Part shown: positions 1-5,916 of the stretch, in pieces | Layout: each line of letters begins with the position of its first letter | Numbering within the stretch: the first letter of the stretch is position 1 | Assembly: GCA_003566875.1 (NCBI GenBank) | Contig: PXBQ01000207.1 | Span: 1-6,406 of the forward strand | DNA length: 6,406 bases | Origin: Spirochaetaceae bacterium | GTDB lineage: Bacteria > Spirochaetota > Spirochaetia > DSM-27196 > PXBQ01 | Direction of reading: 5' to 3' | Position numbers and translations under genes: made by a program | The notes under the pieces: model-generated | The model's database searches: none | What the model was told of the DNA's origin: nothing | What the model saw: only the letters and a program-made list of their open reading frames with translations

Positions 1-1115
1 CATCCGGTCCTGCCGACGAGCGCGACCGTGGAACCCGGTTCGACGGTCAGCGACAGCCCATCGTACAGTTTGGTCTCCGGGACGTACGAGAACTGAACAT
101 CCGCGAACTCCACCTTTCCGTCACCACGTTGCATCGCCGGCGCGTCGGGCGGAGAGGTGATCTCGGGGTCGGTTTCGATGATCTCGATCACCCGCCGAAC
201 TGAAACGAAAGTTTCGGTGAGTTGGCCGGCGAGGTTCGTGAGTCGGATCGCCGGATTGAGCGCGAGCCAGATATAGCTGTTGATCGCGAGCACGTCGCCG
301 TACCGCAGCGACCCTGTCAGCACGTAGTACGCGCCTAACGCCGCGAGTACCGCCGAGCCGAAGCCCGCGATCAGGTTGCACGCGGTTCCGAGCGCTACCG
401 AGTTGAGATTACTCGTGAGAGCGTGACCGAGCGATTCGCGCGTTTGCGTCAGGAAACGGTCGTTCTCGAGCGGTTCACGATTGAAGATGCGGACATGGCG
501 TACGCCCGCGACGGTTTCTTGAAGACGCTCGGAAATCCGGTCGTGCATGAATCGGTACGACGTCGTCGCCGAGCGGATCTTGCCCGAGAACGTCCGGTAC
601 GCGAGAACGTACAGCGCGAGAGTCACAAAGAGAACACCCGCGAGCAGCGGCGAGAGCGAAAAAACGATCGAGACCGAGAAGATAAACACGATCAGGTCGA
701 TCACGATGTTCACCGTGTCGCCGGTGATGAGCCGCATGAGCATGTTCACGTCGTCCATCAGGCGATTCACGATCAGTCCCGACGCGTGATCCTGGTGGAA
801 ACGCATGCTCAAATCAAAGATCCGACCGTACATATCCTTACGGATGTCGGCGATGATCCGGTACCCGGAAAGCGAGATAATCCACGTGTTCGCGAATTGA
901 ACGAGGGCGCCAATCGAAGGAACGAGGATGATAAGTACTACGACCGGTACGAGTAGTTCCCACGATCGCGGCTGGACTACCTCGTCGACGAGATAACGCA
1001 ACAGCAACGGCGGAAGGAGACTCAGGAGTGTGAACACCCCCATCCCCAAGAGGCCGACGGCCAAGTACTTAAGGTGCTTTCTGAGGTACGGAAATAACTT
1101 CCGTACAACCTCCAT
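1..1115 (-). CDS. Half-size ABC exporter (TMD-NBD), C-terminal part cut by window edge
   Basis: The first 371 residues of an ABC transporter with fused membrane and ATPase domains; such proteins normally have about 580-600 residues and work as dimers in the inner membrane, exporting lipids, drugs or peptides. The transmembrane domain covers roughly residues 10-310, with hydrophobic segments near 18-40, 53-73, 135-170 and 245-270. A coupling-helix region (FHQDHASGLIVNRLMDDV, 106-123) matches the usual 'ff...tG.l.srl.nDv' pattern. The ATPase domain begins near 334 (KVEFADVQFSY, A-loop Tyr344). The window ends just inside Walker A (VALVGRTG, 364-371), so the signature motif, Walker B and H-loop are not visible. 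The ATG start is preceded by AAGGGG about 7 nt upstream, and a promoter-like pair lies at 1140-1168. The substrate cannot be told. The 255-residue gene lies 116 bp upstream on the same strand, but a functional link is only a guess. Confidence 0.93.
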   Translation of the reverse strand, partial: MEVVRKLFPYLRKHLKYLAVGLLGMGVFTLLSLLPPLLLRYLVDEVVQPRSWELLVPVVVLIILVPSIGALVQFANTWIISLSGYRIIADIRKDMYGRIFDLSMRFHQDHASGLIVNRLMDDVNMLMRLITGDTVNIVIDLIVFIFSVSIVFSLSPLLAGVLFVTLALYVLAYRTFSGKIRSATTSYRFMHDRISERLQETVAGVRHVRIFNREPLENDRFLTQTRESLGHALTSNLNSVALGTACNLIAGFGSAVLAALGAYYVLTGSLRYGDVLAINSYIWLALNPAIRLTNLAGQLTETFVSVRRVIEIIETDPEITSPPDAPAMQRGDGKVEFADVQFSYVPETKLYDGLSLTVEPGSTVALVGRTG

Positions 1116-1139
1116 GCTGTGACCCCTTGAAACTAAGGA

Positions 1140-1168
1140 AGACTATTCCAAAGCTCAACGAGGGTCAA
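1140..1168 (-). promoter_or_regulatory. Putative sigma-70 promoter of the ABC exporter gene
   Basis: Read on the minus strand, TTGACC (1168-1163) and TAGTCT (1145-1140) are separated by exactly 17 nt. The -35 matches the consensus at 5 of 6 positions. The -10 matches only 3 of 6, but these include the key T1, A2 and T6. The predicted start of transcription is near 1133, giving a leader of about 18 nt that contains the AAGGGG ribosome site. This would let the exporter be transcribed independently of the gene upstream. Confidence 0.45.
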
Positions 1169-1231
1169 CATGAACTACGCCATCTTGCGAAAAAACTATC
1201 AATTTCCGGCGCGTCGGGCAGTGCCGATCGG

Positions 1232-1999
1232 CTACAGGATCATCGCCGACCGACCCCAGTCGTAGTGTCGTTGCCGGATCTCATCCATGGTCAACATCGT
1301 GTACTGGACGATCGTCTCGCCGTCGCCGATGTAGACGCCGTGGCGGATGATCTGATACGAGAACGAGGCCATCGATCGCTCGACGTTTTTGTTCGGCTTA
1401 TCTTTGTTCTGCCGCACCGCGAGGATACACTCCTTCAGGTGATCGAGGTTTTTGTCGTACGCGGTTCCGATGTTCCCGGTGTTTGTGTACGTCTCGAGAT
1501 CGACCGTCTTGAGATCGGTGAATACGATCTTCGGGACCGACACCTTGTGCTTTTGGTCGGTCATGTACGCGCTGAACTCAACGGGATCGAGTCTGCTGAC
1601 GACCAACGGAGTGATCGGGCAGAGTTCCTGGTACACCCGGTAATCGTTCGGGTTCTCTTGTGGAGCGTACGGACCGCGTTCGAGCTCCAGAGTTCGGCCG
1701 TCTTTTGTCGTGAGAAAAAGCGACTTTAGAGCTGAAAGCGGCGTGTGCTCGAGCACGCGATACACCGACAACCACACCGAGTGCTTCGGTTCACCGTCGG
1801 CGTGGGCGACGCACCTCTCTTGCGCGTACGCCCAGTCGAACACGGTACCAAAACCGCCAGACACCTCGGCGAACATGATCTCCTCGAATGACCCGTACTT
1901 TCTGCCGATCGCCATGTACTGCCCGAACTGAACCGGATCGAGCTGCGATGCGATCAGAGCCTCAAGCGGGTAGACAGTCAAGTAGAAGCGAGTTTCCAT
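1232..1999 (-). CDS. Conserved-looking hypothetical protein with two tandem copies of one domain
   Basis: A 255-residue protein that I cannot name. It has no signal peptide or transmembrane segment, so it is probably cytoplasmic. It is internally duplicated. Residues 11-31 (PLEALIASQLDPVQFGQYMAI) align without gaps to residues 128-148 (PITPLVVSRLDPVEFSAYMTD), sharing S.LDPV.F..YM, at an offset of 117 residues. The following EEIMFAEV (39-46) and PKIVFTDL (156-163) keep the same offset. Weaker similarity continues between the strand-rich segments around 73-107 and 207-236. The ATG at 1999 is preceded by a run of seven G (GGGGGGGACC), a usable though unusual ribosome site. The gene diverges from the small cysteine protein and precedes the ABC exporter on the same strand. 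The coding frame is open throughout with a natural amino-acid composition, which supports a real gene. No catalytic motif is evident; a small-molecule sensor or structural role cannot be told apart. Confidence 0.85.
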   Translation of the reverse strand: METRFYLTVYPLEALIASQLDPVQFGQYMAIGRKYGSFEEIMFAEVSGGFGTVFDWAYAQERCVAHADGEPKHSVWLSVYRVLEHTPLSALKSLFLTTKDGRTLELERGPYAPQENPNDYRVYQELCPITPLVVSRLDPVEFSAYMTDQKHKVSVPKIVFTDLKTVDLETYTNTGNIGTAYDKNLDHLKECILAVRQNKDKPNKNVERSMASFSYQIIRHGVYIGDGETIVQYTMLTMDEIRQRHYDWGRSAMIL

Positions 2000-2045
2000 G
2001 GTCCCCCCCAGTGCGCTCGCACACGAACGCGCGTATTCTGTCCCA

Positions 2046-2074
2046 ATTCTCGCACCTATGGTCCGAATTTACAA
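2046..2074 (-). promoter_or_regulatory. Weak candidate promoter of the duplicated-domain gene
   Basis: On the minus strand TTGTAA (2074-2069) and GAGAAT (2051-2046) are 17 nt apart, matching the consensus at 4 of 6 positions each. Transcription would begin near 2039, leaving a leader of about 40 nt before the ATG at 1999. Other A/T-rich hexamers occur nearby (for example CAGAAT), so this assignment is tentative. Confidence 0.3.
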
Positions 2075-2110
2075 GAAGATTCGGCGACGATTCGAGGACG
2101 AACACGGCAC

Positions 2111-2139
2111 GTGACATTGCTTTTCGTTCTCGGTACAGT
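2111..2139 (+). promoter_or_regulatory. Putative promoter of the small Cys protein-hydrolase unit
   Basis: GTGACA (2111-2116, 5 of 6 to TTGACA) and TACAGT (2134-2139, 4 of 6 to TATAAT) are separated by exactly 17 nt. By normal spacing the first transcribed base is 2146, which is also the first base of the GTG that best begins the downstream cysteine-rich gene. That would make the message leaderless. The two-gene unit 2146-3283 would be transcribed from here. Confidence 0.5.
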
Positions 2140-2145
2140 GAAGTC

Positions 2146-2352
2146 GTGGAACCCGTTCGGCCGCCGAACTGCCTCCAGTGTGTCCATTTCTCGGTTTCGT
2201 GGGATCGAACGCATCCACGTGCGTGTACGGTCTTCGGAGTGAAGTCACGCGAGCTTCCGAGTGTCGTGGTGTTCCGCGCGACCGGTCGACACTGTCCCAG
2301 TTTCGTACTGTCCGAGAAAATCCGGCACAATACGCCGACCAATCAGGAGTAG
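2146..2352 (+). CDS. Small four-cysteine protein (CxxC...C...C), GTG start, possibly leaderless
   Basis: A 68-residue protein. Cysteines fall at 9, 12, 27 and 50 (CLQC, then RACTVFGVKS, then TGRHCPSF), with a conserved-looking core HFSVSWD (14-20) and FGVKSRELPS (30-39). From memory this matches a widespread family of about 60-70 residue bacterial proteins of the pattern CxxCxHFxxTWDxxxPxxCxxFGxKSxxxPSxxVxxxxGxxC. Its function is not known to me; four cysteines suggest a zinc or iron site, which is inference. The frame is open much further upstream, but that part does not look conserved. The family normally begins a few residues before CxxC, so GTG at 2146 is the best start. There is no clear ribosome site before it; see the promoter at 2111. 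The stop codon TAG overlaps the ribosome site of the metallohydrolase, whose ATG follows 4 nt later, so the two genes are almost surely co-transcribed. Confidence 0.78.
   Translation: MEPVRPPNCLQCVHFSVSWDRTHPRACTVFGVKSRELPSVVVFRATGRHCPSFVLSEKIRHNTPTNQE
2345..2352 (+). promoter_or_regulatory. Ribosome binding site of the metallohydrolase, overlapping an upstream stop codon
   Basis: AGGAG (2345-2349) lies seven nt before the ATG at 2357. It runs directly into the TAG stop (2350-2352) of the four-cysteine gene, encoding that protein's last residues. The site decides the hydrolase start against the longer open frame from 2261. Its placement is typical of translationally coupled genes. Confidence 0.75.
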
Positions 2353-2356
2353 AGCG

Positions 2357-3283
2357 ATGAAGCAAGACGCGCGAGTAATGACCGTGACCGGAGAGATAGC
2401 CGCCGTTGATCTCGGGTTCACTCTGCCTCACGAGCACATCATGGTCGATTTCATCGGCGCGCGCGAAACCGGTCCGCATCGGTACGACCGTGCGCACGTT
2501 GTGGAGACGATGGAACCGCTGCTCGCCGAGCTGCCGCCGCTCGGCGTCGCGTCGTTCGTCGAGTGCACGCCGATGTACCTCGCGCGCGATGTCTCGATTC
2601 TTGTCGAGCTGTCGCGTCGAACGGGTCTCAAAATCCTCACAAACACGGGCCAGTACAAGCCGCCGTTTCTTCCGGACTCGACGTTCGACCGCGAAGCGGA
2701 AGAAATTGCCGCTACGTGGATCGCCGAGTGGACCGACGGGATCGACGGAACCACAGTCCGCCCCGGTTTCATCAAGACGGCGGTCGAGAAGGGGATGCTG
2801 CCTCCGGTCTTGCGGAAGACGATCACCGCCGCTGCGATAACATCGCGCGAAACCGGGCTCACGGTCGGAACGCACTGCGGATGCGCGCTCGCGGCTCGTG
2901 AGATCCTGACGATCCTCGAGCGCCACGGCATTGAACCGTGCAAATGGATTTTCATCCATGCGCAGAACGAGAACGACCACAATGCGATTGTCGAGATCGC
3001 GCGTCGCGGAGCTTTCATCGAACTCGACGGGATCGGTCCGGGGACCGAGGAGAAGCACCTCAAGCCACTAATGAAGCTGCTCGACGCGGGGTACGCGGAT
3101 CGGGTCCTGCTGTCGCAGGACGCCGGGTGGTACCGGGTCGGCGAAGAGCCGGGTGGGAAGAAGTCGAGTTACACGCACCTGATAACGGAATTTCTGCCGA
3201 TGCTCGCGCGGTACGGCGTCGAGGACGACACCGCACGCGCGATCATGATCACAAACCCTGCCGCGGCGTACTCGATCGGGTAG
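2357..3283 (+). CDS. Phosphotriesterase-family metallohydrolase (probable lactonase/esterase)
   Basis: A 308-residue binuclear-metal hydrolase of the amidohydrolase superfamily, phosphotriesterase (PTE/PLL) branch; cytoplasmic, with no signal peptide. All six ligands expected by comparison with Brevundimonas PTE are present in order: His25 and His27 (LPHEHIMVDF), the probably carboxylated Lys140 (RPGFIKTAV), His173 (VGTHCG), His201 (FIHAQNEND) and Asp255 (LLSQDAGWY). The length is close to that of PTE-like lactonases and shorter than PTE in the loop 7 region. Known family members hydrolyse lactones, including acyl-homoserine lactones, carboxyl esters and sometimes organophosphates; the natural substrate here cannot be told. 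The frame is open from 2261, but ATG 2357 has AGGAG seven nt upstream and places the HxH motif at the usual N-terminal position. It is the second gene of a unit with the four-cysteine protein. The last codons (Tyr-Ser-Ile-Gly-stop) lie inside a 40-bp tandem duplication. Confidence 0.93.
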   Translation: MKQDARVMTVTGEIAAVDLGFTLPHEHIMVDFIGARETGPHRYDRAHVVETMEPLLAELPPLGVASFVECTPMYLARDVSILVELSRRTGLKILTNTGQYKPPFLPDSTFDREAEEIAATWIAEWTDGIDGTTVRPGFIKTAVEKGMLPPVLRKTITAAAITSRETGLTVGTHCGCALAAREILTILERHGIEPCKWIFIHAQNENDHNAIVEIARRGAFIELDGIGPGTEEKHLKPLMKLLDAGYADRVLLSQDAGWYRVGEEPGGKKSSYTHLITEFLPMLARYGVEDDTARAIMITNPAAAYSIG

Positions 3284-3349
3284 CTCGCGGACTCGATCGT
3301 AGCTCGCGGACTCGATTGGGTAGCTCGCGGACTCGATCGTAGCTCGCGG
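3270..3349. repeat. Two-copy 40-bp tandem repeat spanning the hydrolase stop codon
   Basis: Copy 1 is 3270-3309 and copy 2 is 3310-3349; they differ only at 3277 (c) versus 3317 (t). Each copy is itself a pair of about 20-bp half units: actcgatcggg + tagctcgcgg, then actcgatcg + tagctcgcgg. The decamer tagctcgcgg therefore occurs four times, at 3281, 3300, 3321 and 3340. The first copy contains the last three codons and the TAG stop of the hydrolase gene. The last decamer supplies part of the terminator hairpin at 3338-3359. This looks like a local duplication of a gene end, first of 20 bp and then of 40 bp. Confidence 0.9.
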
Positions 3350-3359
3350 CTACGGTTTT
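3338..3359 (+). terminator. Likely intrinsic terminator of the hydrolase unit
   Basis: CGTAGC (3338-3343), a 5-nt loop TCGCG and GCTACG (3349-3354) form a perfect 6-bp stem, extendable by U-G, A-U and G-U pairs, followed by GTTTT. The U tract is short, so strength may be modest. The signal works only for the plus strand: the T run (3356-3359) overlaps the TAA stop of the convergent gene ending at 3358. Confidence 0.55.
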
Positions 3360-4617
3360 ACCAGGCCGGAGTCCACGGCGACGTCACGTCGCGTCGGACT
3401 CGCTGCAGGATTCCCTCGGCTCCCGCGGTCTCGATCTCATCGGACTCGGCGACCATCGCGGTCCCGGAAAACTTCACGATCAGGCCCGGCACGTCGTTCG
3501 AGAGCCACACGGTCCAGTCGGCCTCGTCGTCGGGTCGGCTGCGGTAGACCTCTGTGCTGAACGTCCCGGCGGGAACCGTTAGGCGTTCGCTTCCGACACG
3601 GTACCGCGCCATCTCCTCGGGATCGGCGAACTCACGCTGTTCGTCGACCATCATTCGCCACTTCGCGATGTCGTCGGGAACTTCGCTGCGAAGCCGGCCG
3701 GTCTGCGGGTGCCGGTATCGGAACTCAAGCACGTCCCATTGCTCGTTCACACGGAACTCGTACTGCGTCGGGTAGATCGGGTTGCCCTCCATGTCCGGGT
3801 GGTTGAACTCGGCGCGCCACCACGATGTGCCGTCGGCACCACGATGCAGCAGAGCGCGCGTGACCTCGAACTCGGACATCCACGTCTCACCGTCGGCGGT
3901 TTGTGTGTACTCGAACGTCACCTCGTCGCCGACCGAGAAGTTGTCGTCGTAGTAGAACCACGCGTACGACATCATGAACACGTAGTCGAAAAGGATATGC
4001 TGGTACACGACCGGCGCGTCGCCGAGCCGCTCTTTCGGACCGATTTTATACGTCACGCCGAGCGTCGTGCGACCACCGTATCCGCCGAAAAACGTCGACG
4101 AGAGTGATACGGCGAAGTTGTCGGACAGGAAGTAGTTGAGGCCGCTGTAGTTCGTGAAAACCAGTCCTCCGCCGACGCCCGATCCCGGAAACGTGAGAAA
4201 ACTCAGTCCGAACGCCGAGAACACGTCGAGCGGTTCGAGGTACTCCAGAAACGGTGACAACCCTCCGAGTCCGCGGAAGCCCCAGTGCCACGCCAGGTAC
4301 GGGCCGCCCCCAAGTACAAGACCGCCGGTCGTTCCCGTGCTGAACCCCACGACCCCGCGCGCGCCGACGCCGAAGTCGATCGCGAAGAGGTTTGCGGGCC
4401 TCCATTTGTAGAAAATTGTCTCCGCGCCCGGATAGAACTCTATTGCCAGCGGGTTTGGGCGCAACCCGACGCCGGCGCCGAACATCACGTTACCCGGAGT
4501 GTAGTGGCTGCCCCACCAGCCAAGACCCTCCTGCGCCGTCGCCGGAGCGGCGGCGAGTGCGAGAACTGTCAGGCCCAGAAGCAGCCTGCGCCAACCAACA
4601 GAACGGCGTACTCTCAT
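3358..4617 (-). CDS. Exported protein: signal peptide, beta-barrel-like half, soluble C-terminal half
   Basis: A 419-residue protein of unknown function. Residues 1-28 form a classic signal peptide: RRSVGWRR, a Leu/Ala core, then APATA before Gln29. Residues about 35-195 are rich in glycine and aromatics with alternating hydrophobic strands (GNVMFGAGVGL, FAIDFGVGARGVVGF, GLVLGGGPYLAWHWGF, TTLGVTYKIG), as in small outer-membrane beta-barrels. Residues about 200-419 are a soluble, strand-rich domain (SVGDEVTFEYT, RLTVPAGTFSTEVYRS, WTVWLSNDVPGLIVKFSG). Its 'vpaGtf.t...W....vPgl.vk.' layout resembles DUF3108-like periplasmic proteins, an inference from memory. The ATG at 4617 has GGAGGAGAAGG just upstream. 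A longer open frame from 4677 is rejected because that ATG lies inside the promoter -10. The gene is monocistronic and convergent with the hydrolase. It could be a surface protein or an assembly factor; I cannot choose. Confidence 0.85.
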   Translation of the reverse strand: MRVRRSVGWRRLLLGLTVLALAAAPATAQEGLGWWGSHYTPGNVMFGAGVGLRPNPLAIEFYPGAETIFYKWRPANLFAIDFGVGARGVVGFSTGTTGGLVLGGGPYLAWHWGFRGLGGLSPFLEYLEPLDVFSAFGLSFLTFPGSGVGGGLVFTNYSGLNYFLSDNFAVSLSSTFFGGYGGRTTLGVTYKIGPKERLGDAPVVYQHILFDYVFMMSYAWFYYDDNFSVGDEVTFEYTQTADGETWMSEFEVTRALLHRGADGTSWWRAEFNHPDMEGNPIYPTQYEFRVNEQWDVLEFRYRHPQTGRLRSEVPDDIAKWRMMVDEQREFADPEEMARYRVGSERLTVPAGTFSTEVYRSRPDDEADWTVWLSNDVPGLIVKFSGTAMVAESDEIETAGAEGILQRVRRDVTSPWTPAW

Positions 4618-4675
4618 AGCCTTCTCCTCCCACCCATTCGTGCGACACGACGGGCTACTCAATAAAAATTTACTC

Positions 4676-4703
4676 ATTGTAACCCGGATTCACGCACTGT
4701 GAA
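4676..4703 (-). promoter_or_regulatory. Strong sigma-70-like promoter of the barrel-like protein gene
   Basis: On the minus strand TTCACA (4703-4698, 5 of 6 to consensus), a 16-nt spacer and TACAAT (4681-4676, 5 of 6) precede an A/T-rich start region. Transcription would begin near 4669, giving a leader of about 52 nt that ends in the GGAGGAGAAGG ribosome site. It lies downstream of the galE hairpin, so the gene has its own transcription. Confidence 0.65.
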
Positions 4704-4741
4704 AGGAGGAAATCGAGTTTTGGTGCGAATTTTCGTGGGGG

Positions 4742-4760
4742 CCGGCTTCCCGAAAGCCGG
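4742..4760 (-). terminator. Hairpin just after galE, possible atypical terminator
   Basis: CCGGCTT (4742-4748) and AAGCCGG (4754-4760) form a perfect 7-bp stem with a 5-nt loop, beginning six nt after the galE stop codon. On the galE transcript the stem is followed by CCCCCACGAAAA rather than a U run. It is therefore not a canonical intrinsic terminator; it may stabilise the mRNA 3' end or act with Rho. Confidence 0.45.
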
Positions 4761-4766
4761 GACTGT

Positions 4767-5756
4767 TTACGCGTCGGCCTCGTGCGGCGCGTAGACCGTC
4801 CACGATGTCCGGACCAGCGACTCGACGTCGCTGTGACGCGGCTGCCACCCAAGAAGCTCTTGAGCCGCCGCCGACGACGCGACGAGTTCTGCCGGGTCGC
4901 CGGGCCGACGTGGCCCGTTCTCCGAAGGGATCGCGCGACCCGTGATGCGGCGCGCGGCCTCGAGCATCTCAAAAACGCTGATTCCGGACTCGCTCCCGAG
5001 GTTCACGGCGAGGCTATTTCCGTCATCCGCGAGGTGCGCGGCTGCCGCGACGTGCGCCGTCGCGAGATCCGAGACGTGCACGTAGTCGCGGATACACGTC
5101 CCGTCGGGCGTCGGGTAGTCGGTGCCGAAAACGGTGACCTTGTCGCGAATCCCACACGCGGCCTCCATGATGATCGGGAGCAGATTCGCGGGGTTTCTCT
5201 CGAGTCCTGATACCGCACCGGACGGGTCGTACCCGGCCGCGTTGAAGTACCGGAGCGCGGCAAACCGCAGACCGCGGAGCTTGTCGTACCACTGCATGAG
5301 GCGTTCGATCTCGAGTTTCGTGAAGCCGTAGAAGTTCTCGGGTTCCTTCGGGTGCTTCTCGTCGATCGGAACGTACTGCGGTTCGCCGTACACCGCCGCC
5401 GAAGATGAGAAAACCAGGATTTTAACCTCGGTCTCGCACATCACGTTGAGGAGATTAACCGTTCCGCAGATATTGTTTGTCGCGTACTTTTCCGGTGCTA
5501 CCATCGACTCGCCGGCAGCTTTGAACGCGGCAAGATGAACGACCGCGTCGAAACGGTGTTCCGAGTCTCCGAGCGTCGCCCTGAGCCGCGCGTAGTCGAT
5601 AAGGTCTCCATGGACAAACGCGACGCCGGCAGGGATGTTCGCGCGATCGCCGTGAGACAGATTGTCGTACACCGTCACGGTATGCCCTGCCCGGATCATC
5701 TCATGAACCACGTGGCTCCCTATGTAGCCGGCTCCGCCGACGATCAATACATGCAT
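4767..5756 (-). CDS. galE: UDP-glucose 4-epimerase GalE
   Basis: GalE interconverts UDP-glucose and UDP-galactose using bound NAD+, serving the Leland pathway and supplying galactose for surface polysaccharides; it is a cytoplasmic homodimer. The 329-residue protein is a full-length extended short-chain dehydrogenase. It shows the NAD-binding GGAGYIG (7-13), Asp31-Asn-Leu after strand 2, HLAAFKAAGES (74-84), catalytic Ser119 in FSSSAAVYG, the Tyr143/Lys147 pair in FYGFTK, YFNAAG (170-175), RDYVHVSDLA (223-232) and the C-terminal RRPGD (283-287). The frame opens at 5777 (seven extra residues), but the ATG at 5756 has GGAG nine nt upstream and gives the typical MxVLxxGGAGYIG beginning, whereas 5777 has no ribosome site. 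The gene is divergent from pfkA, with its own promoter at 5805-5833 and a hairpin after the stop. No key residue is missing. Confidence 0.95.
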   Translation of the reverse strand: MHVLIVGGAGYIGSHVVHEMIRAGHTVTVYDNLSHGDRANIPAGVAFVHGDLIDYARLRATLGDSEHRFDAVVHLAAFKAAGESMVAPEKYATNNICGTVNLLNVMCETEVKILVFSSSAAVYGEPQYVPIDEKHPKEPENFYGFTKLEIERLMQWYDKLRGLRFAALRYFNAAGYDPSGAVSGLERNPANLLPIIMEAACGIRDKVTVFGTDYPTPDGTCIRDYVHVSDLATAHVAAAAHLADDGNSLAVNLGSESGISVFEMLEAARRITGRAIPSENGPRRPGDPAELVASSAAAQELLGWQPRHSDVESLVRTSWTVYAPHEADA

Positions 5757-5804
5757 GGGTTTCATCTCCGTTTCCATCGTTGCAGGTTTTTTATCGTCTT
5801 GGCC

Positions 5805-5833
5805 ACAGTAAGCCGAACACCGCCGGAAGTCAA
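5805..5833 (-). promoter_or_regulatory. Putative galE promoter
   Basis: On the minus strand TTGACT (5833-5828, 5 of 6) and TACTGT (5810-5805, keeping T1, A2 and T6) are 17 nt apart. Transcription would start near 5798, giving a leader of about 41 nt before the ATG at 5756. The divergent pfkA promoter begins about 45 bp away, so one bound regulator could affect both. Confidence 0.55.
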
Positions 5834-5878
5834 TTGTCGTCGAGAATCCCGCTTCAGCCGCCGTTTTACGGGTGTGGC

Positions 5879-5907
5879 TTGAAACTCGCGGATTCTTACC
5901 ATAAACT
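5879..5907 (+). promoter_or_regulatory. Putative pfkA promoter
   Basis: TTGAAA (5879-5884, 5 of 6 to consensus) and TAAACT (5902-5907, 4 of 6) are separated by exactly 17 nt. Transcription would begin near 5914, leaving a leader of about 26 nt that includes GGAG at 5927. A perfect inverted repeat brackets the -10. Confidence 0.6.
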
Positions 5908-5916
5908 TGCCGCGAG
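5885..5916. promoter_or_regulatory. Inverted repeat around the pfkA -10, operator candidate
   Basis: CTCGCGG (5885-5891) and CCGCGAG (5910-5916) are perfect 7-bp inverted arms separated by 18 bp, with centres 25 bp apart. The left arm abuts the -35 element. The right arm covers the predicted transcription start, and the -10 lies between. A dimeric repressor could bind here, but in GC-rich DNA a chance 7-bp match is possible. Confidence 0.3.

Noticed and set aside
423..956. 177-codon plus-strand open frame
   Set aside because: It is antisense to the ABC exporter, which has recognisable transmembrane, coupling-helix and Walker A features. The product is extremely rich in Arg, Asp, Glu and His.
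1170..1231. Terminator after the duplicated-domain gene
   Set aside because: A six-T run is present on the minus strand (near 1190), but only a short bulged stem can be drawn and it is about 20 nt away, so I cannot support a terminator.
2058..2114. 18-residue ORF starting with ATG in the divergent intergenic region (leader peptide?)
   Set aside because: It has no ribosome site, ends inside the -35 of the promoter for the next gene, and has no regulatory-peptide features such as runs of one amino acid followed by attenuator hairpins.
1888..2145. Long N-terminal extension of the four-cysteine protein
   Set aside because: It would overlap the start of the divergent 255-residue gene and the promoter region, and the upstream translation shows no family resemblance.
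2261..2356. Longer start for the metallohydrolase
   Set aside because: The extra 32 residues overlap the four-cysteine gene in another frame and are not family-like, while ATG 2357 has AGGAG at proper distance.
2069..3058. 329-codon minus-strand open frame across the hydrolase gene
   Set aside because: It is antisense to a gene with all six family ligands in frame, and its translation is arginine-rich and low in conserved motifs, as expected of a shadow in GC-rich DNA.
3270..3349. CRISPR-like array
   Set aside because: The repeats are contiguous 19-21 bp half units with no unique spacers, and no cas gene is nearby. It is a simple tandem duplication.
4618..4677. 20-residue N-terminal extension of the barrel-like protein (ATG at 4677)
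   Set aside because: That ATG lies inside the TACAAT -10 element and upstream of the predicted transcript start, and it would bury the signal peptide behind 20 residues. ATG 4617 has an excellent ribosome site.
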